The notes: generated by a model not told the origin, from the sequence alone. Shown: positions 43,006 to 52,511, counted from the first letter of the stretch. The stretch: 64,000 nucleotides of DNA from Marinobacter sp. Arc7-DN-1 (GCF_003441595.1 NZ_CP031848.1:2480001-2544000); one strand, 5' to 3'. Translations and numbers: made by a program.

Positions 43006-43698
43006 TCAGACCTCAGTATCCAGGTGCAGGAAACGGGACAGCCGGGAGTGGGGGCGTCGTCTGAGGTACAGCGGCAGGGTACTCATGACCACCAGGATAG
43101 TGGCTGCGGCTATCACCGTAAGTATTGGATTGAGCTCAAAGCTGTGGCCCAGCCCGGCAAACACGAAGGTCATGGGCAGCATGCCCACGGCGGTCGCCAG
43201 CGCATAGCGCCATAGGTGGATGGAGGTAACCCCGGCGGCATAGCTGATGAGGGCAAAGGAAAACAATGGGATAAGCCGCGTCAGAAATACCGCAATGAAG
43301 AGAAAGCGCTGGGACCCGCGGGCCGAAAATACCGGGTTGTGATCCAGCTTGCGCTGGATGGCTTCCCGCCCGAGTACCCGCGCCAGATAAAACGCGATGA
43401 TCGAGCCAGCCAGGGCTCCCGTAACGGCAATGGCGGTGCCGGTAAACATGCCATAAACCAGTCCGGCGGCGGCACTGATTGGCAATGTGGGAATCGGCCC
43501 GACAACCACCGCAAGTATCATCATCAGCATCAGGAGCACAGGGCCAAGGAGCCCCTGCTGGGCCAGCCAGTCGGAGAGTGCCGAGGGAGCAAGGCTGGCG
43601 GGCATGCTCAGTTGTTGGAGCAACAGCCAGATGGCGGCCATCAGCAAGACCACGATCGCCAGAAACGAGAGACGGAAAAGCCACGGTGAATGGTTCAT
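43006..43698 (-). CDS. TVP38/TMEM64 family membrane protein
   Basis: A 230-residue protein with about six hydrophobic segments. The core AVVVGPIPTLPISAAAGLVY, then TGALAGSIIAFYLARVLGRE and the later FFLTRLIPLFSF-like stretch (VFLTRLIPLFSFALISYAAG) are typical of the SNARE-associated/DedA-like VTT domain. These proteins are thought to move or flip lipids or other solutes. It stands alone between the rhodanese operon and the AhpD-like gene. It is a paralogue of the membrane half of the TVP38-reductase fusion at 2838. Confidence 0.85.
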   Translation of the reverse strand: MNHSPWLFRLSFLAIVVLLMAAIWLLLQQLSMPASLAPSALSDWLAQQGLLGPVLLMLMMILAVVVGPIPTLPISAAAGLVYGMFTGTAIAVTGALAGSIIAFYLARVLGREAIQRKLDHNPVFSARGSQRFLFIAVFLTRLIPLFSFALISYAAGVTSIHLWRYALATAVGMLPMTFVFAGLGHSFELNPILTVIAAATILVVMSTLPLYLRRRPHSRLSRFLHLDTEV

Positions 43699-43782
43699 CG
43701 GGCTATTCTAGCCGGCTTGAGGGATCGGGGGAGGGAAAAATGGCTTGGCCGTGCGGATTAGTCTGCACGGCCTGACGAACGT

Positions 43783-44337
43783 TTACTGGTCCTTGCTCCA
43801 TGCAAATTTCTTGAACGGCTCATCCACCGGCGTCTCAGCAATGTGGTTGATATAGTTACTCATAACCTTCTGGGACAAGGTCATAATCACTTCCAGTACC
43901 TGGCGGTTGCCATAGCCTGCTTCAAAGAAAGCAGCCAGATCTTCCTCGCTGACGTTGCCCTGCTTGCGCATGACCGCGAGGGTAAAGTTGCGCAGTGCTT
44001 CGAGCTTGTCACTGGGAAGCGGAGTCTCGTCACGCAGCGCGTTAACAATGTCATCTGAGACTTTCATCATCTTTGCGATACCCGTGTGCGCCGGCACGCA
44101 ATAGTGGCAGGCATTTTCGACGTTGATGGTCTGCCAGACCACAGTTGTCTCGTCGTTGTTGAAGCTGTTGTCCAGAACCAGCTGGTGCAGCTTCTGGTAG
44201 GCCTCCAGTACCTGTGGCGATTCCGCCATCACTGCATGCAGTCCGGGGATCATGCCGGAATTCTTCCGGGAATTTTCCAGGAAGGGCTTGGCGCCTTCCG
44301 GAGCGGATTCGATATCGTGCAATTTGAAATCAGCCAT
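43783..44337 (-). CDS. AhpD/carboxymuconolactone decarboxylase-like protein
   Basis: A 184-residue all-helical protein with the CMD/AhpD redox motif ENACHYCVPAHTGIAKMM, in which CxxC and the following His form a peroxidase-type active site. It could reduce peroxides or act on a quinone-like or lactone substrate. The start at 44337 has GGAG 7 nt upstream. Two copies of the palindrome TTGA-N8-TCAA lie within 70 nt upstream, and the same palindrome covers the tetR promoter 13 kb away, so that TetR protein is a candidate regulator. Confidence 0.85.
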   Translation of the reverse strand: MADFKLHDIESAPEGAKPFLENSRKNSGMIPGLHAVMAESPQVLEAYQKLHQLVLDNSFNNDETTVVWQTINVENACHYCVPAHTGIAKMMKVSDDIVNALRDETPLPSDKLEALRNFTLAVMRKQGNVSEEDLAAFFEAGYGNRQVLEVIMTLSQKVMSNYINHIAETPVDEPFKKFAWSKDQ

Positions 44338-44352
44338 ACTCAATCTCCTTTT

Positions 44353-44405
44353 TTGAACGAATGCTCAACAACCACGATGTTAGTAGTTGTTGATAGAACA
44401 TTCAA
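44353..44405 (-). promoter_or_regulatory. two predicted TetR operators (TTGA-N8-TCAA) upstream of the AhpD-like gene
   Basis: TTGAACGAATGCTCAA at 44353-44368 and TTGATAGAACATTCAA at 44390-44405 share the outer TTGA/TCAA arms. The first, read on the minus strand as TTGAGCATTCGTTCAA, differs at only two positions from TTGAGCAGTCATTCAA at the tetR promoter (57113-57128). Confidence 0.65.
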
Positions 44406-44520
44406 GAAAAGAAACAGAACCACCCAGGGGCAGGGATTCCCAAACATATCCGGACGATGCCACCCTCGCAAAGGGCGGTGACGGGGAGGTGACAGACAAG
44501 CGACAGTTAAGTGACCGGGA

Positions 44521-44754
44521 TCAGGCTTCCTGGGGCTCCGCCAGTCGTTTAACCGCCAGCCGGGACACCGGGGACAGCTCGAGCCCGTCAGATTCCGCGT
44601 AGGCGATGATCTGCTGCTTCATGCTTCGGGCCCAGAATTTCTTGATGTGGGTTGCCACCACCTCGGCGGCCTGATCTTCATCGCCGTGGTGAAGGTTGTT
44701 GATACTGATCTGGTTGATCATTTTGATCAGGTTCTGGAGCTGTTGGTCGCTCAT
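44521..44754 (-). CDS. fdsD: formate dehydrogenase delta subunit FdsD
   Basis: A 77-residue protein that opens MSDQQLQNLIKMINQISINN and continues with AAEVVATHIKKFWARSMKQQ, the usual FdsD pattern (MxNQIxxFF/N...A..V..HxxxFWxPRMR). FdsD assists assembly or activity of the cytosolic NAD-dependent formate dehydrogenase. It is the last gene of the fds operon, 20 nt after fdhD. Confidence 0.88.
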   Translation of the reverse strand: MSDQQLQNLIKMINQISINNLHHGDEDQAAEVVATHIKKFWARSMKQQIIAYAESDGLELSPVSRLAVKRLAEPQEA

Positions 44755-44774
44755 TCTCGCATCTCCTCAGAGGG

Positions 44775-45635
44775 TTACTCGTCACCACGGACGTAAATAA
44801 CGTGCCGGCCCGGGCGGGCAAAGCCTATCAGGGTCATGCCGGCCTTGCGGGCCTCCCGGATGGCCAGTGCGGTGGCCGCCGAAACGGCAATCAGGCTGCT
44901 GACGCCGACGGTGGCGCTTTTCTGCACCATCTCGTAACTGGCCCGGCTGGAAATCAGTACAAAACCGTCGTCAAAGGCCCTGGCACCATGGTCGCGAATG
45001 CGCGCTCCAATCAGCTTGTCCAGGGCATTGTGCCGGCCGACATCTTCCCGGGCCTGCTGTATCCGGCCCTGGTTATCACACCAGGCAGCACCGTGCGTGG
45101 CTCCGGTCTTTTCCTGCAAGGGCTGGTAAGTCGGGAGATTACGCAGGGCTCGTTGCACCGCTTTGTCAACCGGTGCCGGGCGCGCCGGTACCCTGGGGAT
45201 GGCCCGGATGGCATGGGCCAGGGATTCGGTGCCGCACAGCCCGCAGCCAGTTCGTCCGGCCATGTTCCGGCGCTGTTCACGCAACCGGGCGAAGCAGTCG
45301 CCGGCAATGTGCATCTCCAGGGAAATACCCTGTTCACTGACCACAGCATACAGATGGAACAGCTGCTCCGGGCGGTCCAGAATGCCCTCGGTCAGACTGA
45401 AGCCAAAGGCAAAGTCCTCCAAATCGCAGGGTGAGGCCATCATCACGGCGTGAGAAACGCCATTGTACACCATCGCCACGGGCACCTCTTCAGCGACCAG
45501 ATCCCGGCAAGGCGCACCTTCAATACCGCCGCGCACCTCCACCGGGGTCTCACAGGCCACCAAAACATCCTTGGGAGCATCGAGGCCTGTGACTGCCATG
45601 GCAGCGGCGCCCGGATTACTTGAGGGCCGAAGCAT
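44775..45635 (-). CDS. fdhD: formate dehydrogenase accessory sulfurtransferase FdhD
   Basis: A 286-residue protein with the FdhD active loop GRTGCGLCGTESL and the domain features FAFGFSLTEGIL, REDVGRHNALDKLIGA and VLISSRASYEMVQKSATVGV. FdhD moves sulfur from a cysteine desulfurase to the molybdenum cofactor of formate dehydrogenase. The ATG at 45635 has GGAG 7 nt upstream and overlaps the end of fdsA by 20 nt; an ATG at 45599 gives a shorter alternative. Confidence 0.92.
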   Translation of the reverse strand: MLRPSSNPGAAAMAVTGLDAPKDVLVACETPVEVRGGIEGAPCRDLVAEEVPVAMVYNGVSHAVMMASPCDLEDFAFGFSLTEGILDRPEQLFHLYAVVSEQGISLEMHIAGDCFARLREQRRNMAGRTGCGLCGTESLAHAIRAIPRVPARPAPVDKAVQRALRNLPTYQPLQEKTGATHGAAWCDNQGRIQQAREDVGRHNALDKLIGARIRDHGARAFDDGFVLISSRASYEMVQKSATVGVSSLIAVSAATALAIREARKAGMTLIGFARPGRHVIYVRGDE

Positions 45636-48531
45636 CGGATGGCTCCGTCTGGCTGGCCGAGGGCGCCAGCAACTGGTGCTGGCGCTGGTCAAACTGCTCA
45701 AAGTGGCGCTGCCAGGCCGACGGCTGGCTGACTTTCTCCACCTGCACCGCGGTGACCTTGTATTCCGGACAGTTGGTGGCCCAGTCCGAGCTGTCGGTGG
45801 TGATCACGTTGGCGCCACTGCCGGGATGGTGGAAGGTGGTCCAGACCACGCCCGGCAACATGCGGTCGCTGATCCGCGCCCGCAGAACCGTCTGGCCCAC
45901 ACGGCTGGAAATACCCAGCCAGTCGCCTTCCCGGATACCGCGCAGTTCGGCGTCGCTGGGATGGATTTCCAGCACATCCTCATGATGCCACTGGCTGTTC
46001 TCGGTGCGGCGGGTCTGGGCGCCGACGTTGTACTGGCTCAGGATGCGGCCGGTGGTCAGCAGCAGCGGGAACTTGCGATTGGATTTCTCCTCGCTGGCGA
46101 CATACTCGGTAACCGCAAACCTGCCCTTGCCGATCGGGAAATCCAGGGTGTGCATGGTCGAGGTGCCTTCCGGATGCTCCTCGTCGCACGGCCACTGGAT
46201 GCTGCCCAGTTTCTCCAGTTTGTCGTAACTGACGCCGGCAAAGGTGGGCGTCAGCCGGGCGATCTCATCCATGATCTCGGACGGATGCTTGTAGTCCATG
46301 GGGTAACCGAGTGCATTGGACAAAGCCATGGTCACTTCCCAGTCTTCCATACCTGCCACCGGCGCCATCACCTTACGCACCCGGTTGATGCGGCGCTCGG
46401 CGTTGGTGAAGGTGCCGTTTTTCTCCAGAAAAGTGGCGCCTGGCAACAGCACGTGCGCGTGCTTGGCGGTTTCATTCAGGAAGATGTCCTGCACGATCAG
46501 GCAATCCAGGGCGCTGAGTGCCGCTTCCACATGCTGGGTGTTGGGATCGGACTGGGCAATGTCCTCGCCCTGAACGTACAAGGCCTTGAAGCTGCCGGCG
46601 ATGGCCGCATCGAACATGTTGGGAATCCGCAGGCCGGGTTCGTCGTCAATCGCCACGCCCCAGACCTCCTGGAACCGGGCCCGCACCGCCGGGTCGCCCA
46701 CATGCTGGTAGCCGGGCAATTCGTGGGGGAAGGAGCCCATATCGCAGGAACCCTGAACGTTGTTCTGGCCCCGCAGCGGGTTCACGCCAACACCTTCACG
46801 GCCAATGTTGCCGGTGGCCATGGCCAGGTTGGCAATGCCCATCACCATGGTCGAGCCCTGGCTGTGCTCGGTGACGCCCAACCCGTAATAGATGGCACTG
46901 TTTCCGGCCTCGCCATAGGCACGGGCGGCCTGGCGTACCCGCTCGGCCGGTACGCCGGTGACCGCCTCCACGGCTTCCGGCGAATGGCGTTCCTCCGCTA
47001 TGAATTCCCGCCAGTCGTGGTACTGCTTCGGCTCACAACGGCTCTCGATAAACGCCGTGTTTTCCAGGCCCTCGGTGACAATCACATGGGCCAGGGCATT
47101 GACCATGGCCACGTTAGTACCCGGGCGCAGCGGCAGGTGAATGCCTGCACTGCCGTGGGGCGTTTTCAGCAGGTCGATGCGGCGCGGATCAATGACGATC
47201 AGCTTGGCGCCCTGGCGCAAACGCCGGCGCATCTGGGAGGCGAACACCGGGTGGGCGTCGGTGGGGTTGGCTCCGATCACCACGATGGTGTCGGCTTTCA
47301 TGACCGAATCAAACGTCTGGGTGCCGGCGGATTCACCCATAGTGGTTTTCAGGCCAAACCCGGTCGGTGAGTGACAGACCCGGGCACAGGTGTCGGTGTT
47401 GTTGTTGCCGAAGGCAGCCCGGACCAGCTTCTGCACCAGGTAGGTTTCCTCGTTGGTGCAGCGGGAGGAGGTGATGCCACCGATACTTTCCCGGCCGTAT
47501 CTGGCCTGGGTGGCCTTGAGTTTTTTCGCCGCAAACCCGATGGCGTCGCCCCAGGACACCACTTGCCAGGGATCGTTGATGGAGTCCCGGATCATCGGCT
47601 CCCTGATACGGTCCTTGTGGGTGGCGTAGCCAAAGGCAAAGCGCCCTTTCACGCAGGAATGGCCATGGTTAGCCTCGCCGCCCTTGTAGGGAACCATGCG
47701 CACCAGCTGGCCGCCTTTCATTTCGGCCTTGAACGAACAACCGACACCGCAATAGGCACAGGTGGTGACCACGCTGTGCCCGGGCTGGCCGGCGTCGATC
47801 ACGCTCTTTTCCATCAGCGTAGCGGTGGGGCAGGCCTGGACGCAGGCGCCGCAGGATACGCATTCGGAATCCATGAACGGGTCATTCTGGCCGGCGGACA
47901 CCCTGGAGTCGAAGCCACGGCCGTCGATGGTCAGGGCAAAGGTGCCCTGCACTTCCTCGCAGGCGCGTACGCAACGGGAGCAGACGATGCACTTGCCGGG
48001 GTCGAAGCTGAAGTAGGGGTTGGAGTCGTCCACTTCCGCATCCAGATGGTTTTCACCCTCGAAACCATAGCGCACTTCCCGCAGGCCCACGGCACCGGCG
48101 ACATCCTGAAGTTCGCAGTTGCCATTGGCCGGGCAGGTAAGGCAGTCCAGTGGGTGATCGGAGATATACAGCTCCATGACGTTGCGGCGAAGCTTCGCCA
48201 GTTTGCCGTTCTGGGTAGTGACCGCCATGCCTTCGGTAACCGGCGTGGTGCAGGACGCCGGATAGCCGCGACGACCCTCGATTGCCACCGCGCACAGGCG
48301 ACAGGAGCCGAAGGCTTCCAGGTTGTCGGAGGCACACAGCTTTGGAATGTTAATCCCGGCCAGGGCGGCGGCCCGCAATACGGACGTGCCTTCCGGTACG
48401 CTGATGTCGGTGCCATCAATGGACAGGCTGACCAGGGTTGCGGAGGTGCTCGGCGGCGTGCCGTAATCCATGTCCGGATTCAGGCCGCGGGTACCGGGGT
48501 CGCTCTTGTTCGGGTCGTAATAGTGCAACAT
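45616..48531 (-). CDS. fdsA: NAD-dependent formate dehydrogenase alpha (catalytic Mo) subunit FdsA
   Basis: A 971-residue molybdopterin enzyme. An N-terminal [2Fe-2S] ferredoxin domain (CASDNLEAFGSCRLCAVAIE) is followed by His-Cys and 4Fe-4S binding segments (HPLDCLTCPANGNC; CIVCSRCVRACEE; CVSCGACVQACPT), then the catalytic part with CAYCGVGCSF and the Mo ligand region DTCARVCHSPTGFG, in which Cys rather than selenocysteine ligates Mo. It oxidises formate to CO2 and passes electrons to FdsB. The start is set at 48531; an upstream in-frame start has no added conserved sequence. Confidence 0.95.
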   Translation of the reverse strand: MLHYYDPNKSDPGTRGLNPDMDYGTPPSTSATLVSLSIDGTDISVPEGTSVLRAAALAGINIPKLCASDNLEAFGSCRLCAVAIEGRRGYPASCTTPVTEGMAVTTQNGKLAKLRRNVMELYISDHPLDCLTCPANGNCELQDVAGAVGLREVRYGFEGENHLDAEVDDSNPYFSFDPGKCIVCSRCVRACEEVQGTFALTIDGRGFDSRVSAGQNDPFMDSECVSCGACVQACPTATLMEKSVIDAGQPGHSVVTTCAYCGVGCSFKAEMKGGQLVRMVPYKGGEANHGHSCVKGRFAFGYATHKDRIREPMIRDSINDPWQVVSWGDAIGFAAKKLKATQARYGRESIGGITSSRCTNEETYLVQKLVRAAFGNNNTDTCARVCHSPTGFGLKTTMGESAGTQTFDSVMKADTIVVIGANPTDAHPVFASQMRRRLRQGAKLIVIDPRRIDLLKTPHGSAGIHLPLRPGTNVAMVNALAHVIVTEGLENTAFIESRCEPKQYHDWREFIAEERHSPEAVEAVTGVPAERVRQAARAYGEAGNSAIYYGLGVTEHSQGSTMVMGIANLAMATGNIGREGVGVNPLRGQNNVQGSCDMGSFPHELPGYQHVGDPAVRARFQEVWGVAIDDEPGLRIPNMFDAAIAGSFKALYVQGEDIAQSDPNTQHVEAALSALDCLIVQDIFLNETAKHAHVLLPGATFLEKNGTFTNAERRINRVRKVMAPVAGMEDWEVTMALSNALGYPMDYKHPSEIMDEIARLTPTFAGVSYDKLEKLGSIQWPCDEEHPEGTSTMHTLDFPIGKGRFAVTEYVASEEKSNRKFPLLLTTGRILSQYNVGAQTRRTENSQWHHEDVLEIHPSDAELRGIREGDWLGISSRVGQTVLRARISDRMLPGVVWTTFHHPGSGANVITTDSSDWATNCPEYKVTAVQVEKVSQPSAWQRHFEQFDQRQHQLLAPSASQTEPSDASALK

Positions 48532-48555
48532 TGTTATTGCCTCCACTCGCGTCGG

Positions 48556-50094
48556 TCAGGCCGTCAGGTCGTCCGGGAAATGTTTCATCACACTCTGCAC
48601 CGGGAAGGGTGTCATACCGCCCATGGCGCAGAGGGAACCATCAACCATGGTCTCGCACAGATCTTCCAGCAGCGCCAGGTTAGCCTCCCGGTTCTCGCCG
48701 GCGCGGATGCGATCGATCACTTCCACTCCCCGTACCGAACCGATCCGGCAGGGCGTGCATTTGCCGCAGGACTCCACGGTGCAAAACTCCATGGCAAAAC
48801 GGGCCTGCGCCCCCATATCCACGGTGTCGTCAAACACCACCACACCACCGTGGCCAATACCCGCACCGAGCTTGGCGAAGGCTTCGTAATCCATCGGTGT
48901 GTCCCACTGGCTCTCGGGCATATACGCCATCAGGGGTCCGCCCACCTGGACGGCTTTCATGGGCCGACCGGTGAAGGTGCCACCGCCAAAGTCTTCCAGG
49001 ATTTGCTTCAGGCTGACGCCGAAGGCCAGTTCGATCAGGCCGCCCTGGCGGATATTGCCCGCCAGCTGGATCGGCAGCGTGCCCCGGGATTTGCCCATGC
49101 CGTAGTCGGCGTAGGCCTGGCCGCCCTGATCGAGAATGAACGGCACCGCCGCGAACGACAGCACGTTGTTCACCACCGTGGGCTGGCCAAACAGCCCCTT
49201 GATGGCGGGCAGGGGCGGCTTGGCGCGCACCAGTCCCCGCTTGCCTTCCAGGCTTTCCAGCAGCGACGTCTCCTCCCCACAAATGTAGGCGCCCGCCGCC
49301 AGTCGCACTTCCAGGTGGAAAGTACGACCACTGCCCCGGACATCCTCGCCCAGATAGCCGGCCGCCTCGGCGCGGCGGATAGCTTCGTCCAGCATGCGAT
49401 GCGCCACCGGGTATTCCGAGCGCAGGTAGATATAGCCCCGGGTCGCACCGACGGCCAGCCCGGCAATGGTCATGCCTTCGATCAGCATGAACGGGTCGCA
49501 CTCCATCACCAGCCGGTCGGCGAAGGTTCCGGAATCGCCCTCATCGGCATTGCAGACGATGTATTTTTGCTGCTGCCAGGGCTCATCATGAACTGTCTGC
49601 CACTTGATGCCGGTGGGGAACGCCGCACCACCCCGGCCACGCAGGCCCGAAGTTTTTACTTCATCCACAATCGCCTGGGGCGTCATGGCCACGGCCCTGC
49701 CCAGCCCCCCAAAACCACCATGGGCCCGATAATCATCAATAGACAGTGGATCGGTAATACCAATCCGTGAAAAGGTCAGGCGCTGCTGGCGTTTGAGGTA
49801 GGGCATATCCGCCACCGGGCCGAGAAACAGCGGGTGATCGGATTTGCCATCGAACAGGCCGGCGTCCACCAGAGCCTGAACGTCGTCCGGTTCAATAGGG
49901 CCGTAACCGATCCTGCCCGTGGCGGTCCCGATTTCCACCAGCGGCTCGAGCCAGCACAATCCGCGGGAACCGTTTCGCACCAGTTCAATGTCCACGCCCC
50001 GGGCGCCGGCGTGATACTCGATCAGTCTTGCCACCTCGTCCGCGCCCATGGACAGGGCGGTGGTATCGCAGGGCACGAAGATTTTTGTCGCCAT
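48556..50094 (-). CDS. fdsB: formate dehydrogenase beta (NADH/FMN) subunit FdsB
   Basis: A 512-residue subunit like NuoF. An N-terminal thioredoxin-like segment (MATKIFVPCDTTALSMGADE) is followed by the FMN/NAD part (SGLRGRGGAAFPTGIKWQ, VCNADEGDSGTFADR, YICGEETSLLESLEGKRG) and the 4Fe-4S ligands ESCGKCTPCRIG. It reduces NAD+ with electrons from FdsA. GGAG lies 8 nt before the ATG at 50094. It follows fdsG by 17 nt. Confidence 0.95.
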   Translation of the reverse strand: MATKIFVPCDTTALSMGADEVARLIEYHAGARGVDIELVRNGSRGLCWLEPLVEIGTATGRIGYGPIEPDDVQALVDAGLFDGKSDHPLFLGPVADMPYLKRQQRLTFSRIGITDPLSIDDYRAHGGFGGLGRAVAMTPQAIVDEVKTSGLRGRGGAAFPTGIKWQTVHDEPWQQQKYIVCNADEGDSGTFADRLVMECDPFMLIEGMTIAGLAVGATRGYIYLRSEYPVAHRMLDEAIRRAEAAGYLGEDVRGSGRTFHLEVRLAAGAYICGEETSLLESLEGKRGLVRAKPPLPAIKGLFGQPTVVNNVLSFAAVPFILDQGGQAYADYGMGKSRGTLPIQLAGNIRQGGLIELAFGVSLKQILEDFGGGTFTGRPMKAVQVGGPLMAYMPESQWDTPMDYEAFAKLGAGIGHGGVVVFDDTVDMGAQARFAMEFCTVESCGKCTPCRIGSVRGVEVIDRIRAGENREANLALLEDLCETMVDGSLCAMGGMTPFPVQSVMKHFPDDLTA

Positions 50095-50111
50095 GATCAA
50101 GGCTCCTGTGA

Positions 50112-50648
50112 TTACCGGATGTCCAGCGCGGAGGTGGTGAGTTTGTCCGCCAGGCGGTCAAACTTCTGCGGGGTAACCCGGCCATGGATATCGTCGTTCA
50201 CGCGAATGGACGGTGCACAGGCGCAGTTGCCCAGGCAATACACCGGCTCCAGGGTAAATTCGTTATCGGCGGTGGTGCCGTGGTAATCCACACCCAGCCG
50301 CGACTTGATATGGTCTTCCAGAGCGCGGCCACCCATGGCCTGGCAGGCTTCTGCCCGGCAAACATGGATGACCTTGCTGCCCACCGGGTGAGTGCGGAAA
50401 TGATGGTAGAAGCTGATTACCCCGTGCACTTCGGCCCGGGTCTGTTGCAGCATCCCGGCAATGATGGCTACCGCGCCTTCGGGAATGTAGCCGATCCGGT
50501 TCTGGACAGCGTGAAGAATGGGAAGCAGGGCGCCGGGTTTGTGCTTCAGTGCGTCCACTTCGTCCCGGATCATGTCAGGTGTCCAGTCGCCGGCGCTGGG
50601 CCTGGTGGAGCCACCCGGTTGTTGATTTATCTGCTCTGACATATGCAT
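50112..50648 (-). CDS. fdsG: formate dehydrogenase gamma ([2Fe-2S]) subunit FdsG
   Basis: A 178-residue NuoE-like protein with thioredoxin-fold [2Fe-2S] ligands CRAEACQAMGG and CLGNCACAPSIRVND. The first 25 residues are variable. It is the first gene of fdsGBA-fdhD-fdsD, with AGGA 6 nt before the ATG at 50648. Divergent to it is a LysR/ModE-like regulator, with direct repeats in between. Confidence 0.93.
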   Translation of the reverse strand: MHMSEQINQQPGGSTRPSAGDWTPDMIRDEVDALKHKPGALLPILHAVQNRIGYIPEGAVAIIAGMLQQTRAEVHGVISFYHHFRTHPVGSKVIHVCRAEACQAMGGRALEDHIKSRLGVDYHGTTADNEFTLEPVYCLGNCACAPSIRVNDDIHGRVTPQKFDRLADKLTTSALDIR

Positions 50649-50682
50649 GACTGTTCCTGTCTGTTTTTGTTCTGGTACAGTT

Positions 50683-50700
50683 CTAGCACTACGCTAGCAC
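50683..50700. promoter_or_regulatory. direct repeats CTAGCAC in the fds control region
   Basis: CTAGCAC at 50683-50689 and again at 50694-50700, 11 bp apart, so on the same face of the helix. They sit between divergent fdsG and its presumed regulator gene and are a likely binding site for it. Confidence 0.5.
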
Positions 50701-50730
50701 CCAATTCGTGACCACGGAATATGAACTGAA

Positions 50731-51858
50731 ATGCATACCAAGAAGCTCAACATATCTCCCGCCTGGGTCTTCCGGACCGAGGACGGTGAACTGTTCGAGC
50801 CGGTTCTGTTCCGCCTGCTCGAAAGTATCCGCGACACCGGCAAACTCACCGTCGCCGCCGAGGCGGCCGGCATCTCCTATCGGCACGCCTGGAACCTGCT
50901 TAACCGTGCCACCCATGTCTTCGGCCTGCCCCTGGTCATCATGCGCAAGGGCCAGGGCACCAGCCTGTCGGACCTCGGCGAAAAGCTGCTCTGGGCCGAT
51001 CACCGGGTCAAGGCCCGGTTGGGGCCTCAGATCGACAGCATGGCCTCGGAACTCAATGACCAGGTCCAGCAGCTTCTGGCCGGCAGCCACCCGGTCCTGC
51101 GCCTGCATGCCAGCCACGGATACGCCGTGGCCCTGTTACCGGAGTTCCCGGACCAGCTGGAGATCAACCTCCAGTACCGCAATCCGGAAGAGGCCCTGTC
51201 GGCACTCAACAACGGTGAATGCGACCTGGCCAGTTTCCATTTCCCCACTTGCCCGGAACGGGCCCGGGAAATTCTCGCCCACTATCGCCATCATTTATCC
51301 GGCAACAACCTGAAGCTGATCCGCTTCGTCACCCGCCGGGAGGGGCTGATGTTCCGGAAGAACCAACAAAACCGGATCCAAAGCCTGCACGATCTTGCCG
51401 ATTCTCAGTTGCGCTTCATCGGCCGGGACCGCCATTCCGGCACCCGAATTCTGTTTAACCTGCTGCTCAAGCAGCAGGGCCTGGCCGAAGACGCCATTAA
51501 CCGGTCACCCCAGCAGGAATTCACCCACACCGCCGTTGCCGCCTTTGTGGCCGCCGGCATGGCGGACGTCGGTTTTGGCGTTGAAGCCGCCGCCCGGCAA
51601 TTCGGCCTGACCTTTGTCGAGCTGGCCCGGGAACACTACCTCCTGCTGTGCCGGGAGGACCGGCTGAATCAGACAAACCTCTCTCGCCTTATTGGCCTGA
51701 TGCGGTCCGAACCGTTCATTGGGCGTCTGCAGGAGCTGCCCGGTTACGCTCCGGACAACCCCGGCGAAATTACCACCTTCGAGGCGCTGATCGCCGGGGA
51801 TTCAGATAATCAGGAATCGGAGGGTGCCGGAACCAAAGCAGAAGGGTTCCGGCAATAA
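50731..51858 (+). CDS. LysR/ModE-like transcriptional regulator of the fds operon
   Basis: A 375-residue regulator. Residues about 20-90 form a LysR/ModE-type winged helix (RLLESIRDTGKLTVAAEAAG, ISYRHAWNLLNRATHVFG). The rest resembles a periplasmic-binding-type effector domain (PELQ.. then SQLRFIGRDRHSGTRILFNL and AAFVAAGMADVGFGVEAAAR) as in molybdate- or formate-linked regulators. Divergent location makes it the probable regulator of fdsGBA; similar proteins are annotated FdsR. The ligand may be molybdate, formate or related. Confidence 0.8.
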   Translation: MHTKKLNISPAWVFRTEDGELFEPVLFRLLESIRDTGKLTVAAEAAGISYRHAWNLLNRATHVFGLPLVIMRKGQGTSLSDLGEKLLWADHRVKARLGPQIDSMASELNDQVQQLLAGSHPVLRLHASHGYAVALLPEFPDQLEINLQYRNPEEALSALNNGECDLASFHFPTCPERAREILAHYRHHLSGNNLKLIRFVTRREGLMFRKNQQNRIQSLHDLADSQLRFIGRDRHSGTRILFNLLLKQQGLAEDAINRSPQQEFTHTAVAAFVAAGMADVGFGVEAAARQFGLTFVELAREHYLLLCREDRLNQTNLSRLIGLMRSEPFIGRLQELPGYAPDNPGEITTFEALIAGDSDNQESEGAGTKAEGFRQ

Positions 51859-51887
51859 CCTTGACAGGGAACAGCTAAATCGGGGAG

Positions 51888-52511
51888 TTAACGGAGGTCG
51901 GGATTCAATGTGTAGGTACCGGTTACCCGGGTACTGGCCAGTACGTGGCCGGCCATCGCCTCGCGCACGTCGTTACCATCAAACTCGCCCTCAAGGCCCA
52001 GACTGTCCACATCCAGTGCGTGCACTTCAAAATGGTAGTGGTGAATGATTTCATCGTTCCACGGCGGACAGGGACCGTCATAACCGGCATAGGTGCCTGC
52101 CATGTCCGGGTTGCCGGCCAGGAACTGGGTGTAAGTGTTGACACCACGGACACCGATGGGCCCCGGACCGGGATCCTTGCCCTTGGGGATCACGCCATCA
52201 CTGTCCTCGCCCTCCGGAATCCGGGTAATACTGGCCGGGATATCCACCAGCAGCCAGTGGAAAAAGTCGACCCGCGGAATGTCTTTGGAGACGGTTTTAC
52301 CTTCCTGGTTAACATCATCCGCCACGCTGGGCACATCCGGATCAAACACCATTACCACAAAGCTTTTTGCTCCTTCCGGCGTATCTTCCCAGACCATCTC
52401 GGGGTTCCGATTGGGCCCGAAGCTCATGTGATCCTCTTCGCTGTAGACCCCGAACGCGAATTTCTCCGGAATCGGCTGGCCTTCTTCAATGCCTTGAACC
52501 TTCAGTTTCAC
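51888..52511 (-). CDS. YbhB/YbcL-like phosphatidylethanolamine-binding (PEBP) protein
   Basis: A 207-residue protein with the PEBP order: FGPNRNPEMVWEDTPEGAKS, FVVMVFDPDVPSV, DFFHWLLVDIPAS, then GYDGPCPPWNDEIIHHYHFE with the family's GP-P-HxYxF pocket, here with an extra His pair. There is no signal peptide. The start is the GTG at 52511 with AGGAGG upstream; no ATG stands in a better place. The bacterial function of this family is unclear. Confidence 0.85.
   Translation of the reverse strand: MKLKVQGIEEGQPIPEKFAFGVYSEEDHMSFGPNRNPEMVWEDTPEGAKSFVVMVFDPDVPSVADDVNQEGKTVSKDIPRVDFFHWLLVDIPASITRIPEGEDSDGVIPKGKDPGPGPIGVRGVNTYTQFLAGNPDMAGTYAGYDGPCPPWNDEIIHHYHFEVHALDVDSLGLEGEFDGNDVREAMAGHVLASTRVTGTYTLNPDLR

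Noticed and set aside
45463..49770. Very long open frames on the plus strand opposite fdsA and fdsB
   Set aside because: They are antisense shadows of GC-rich coding sequence, with no recognisable domains or starts.
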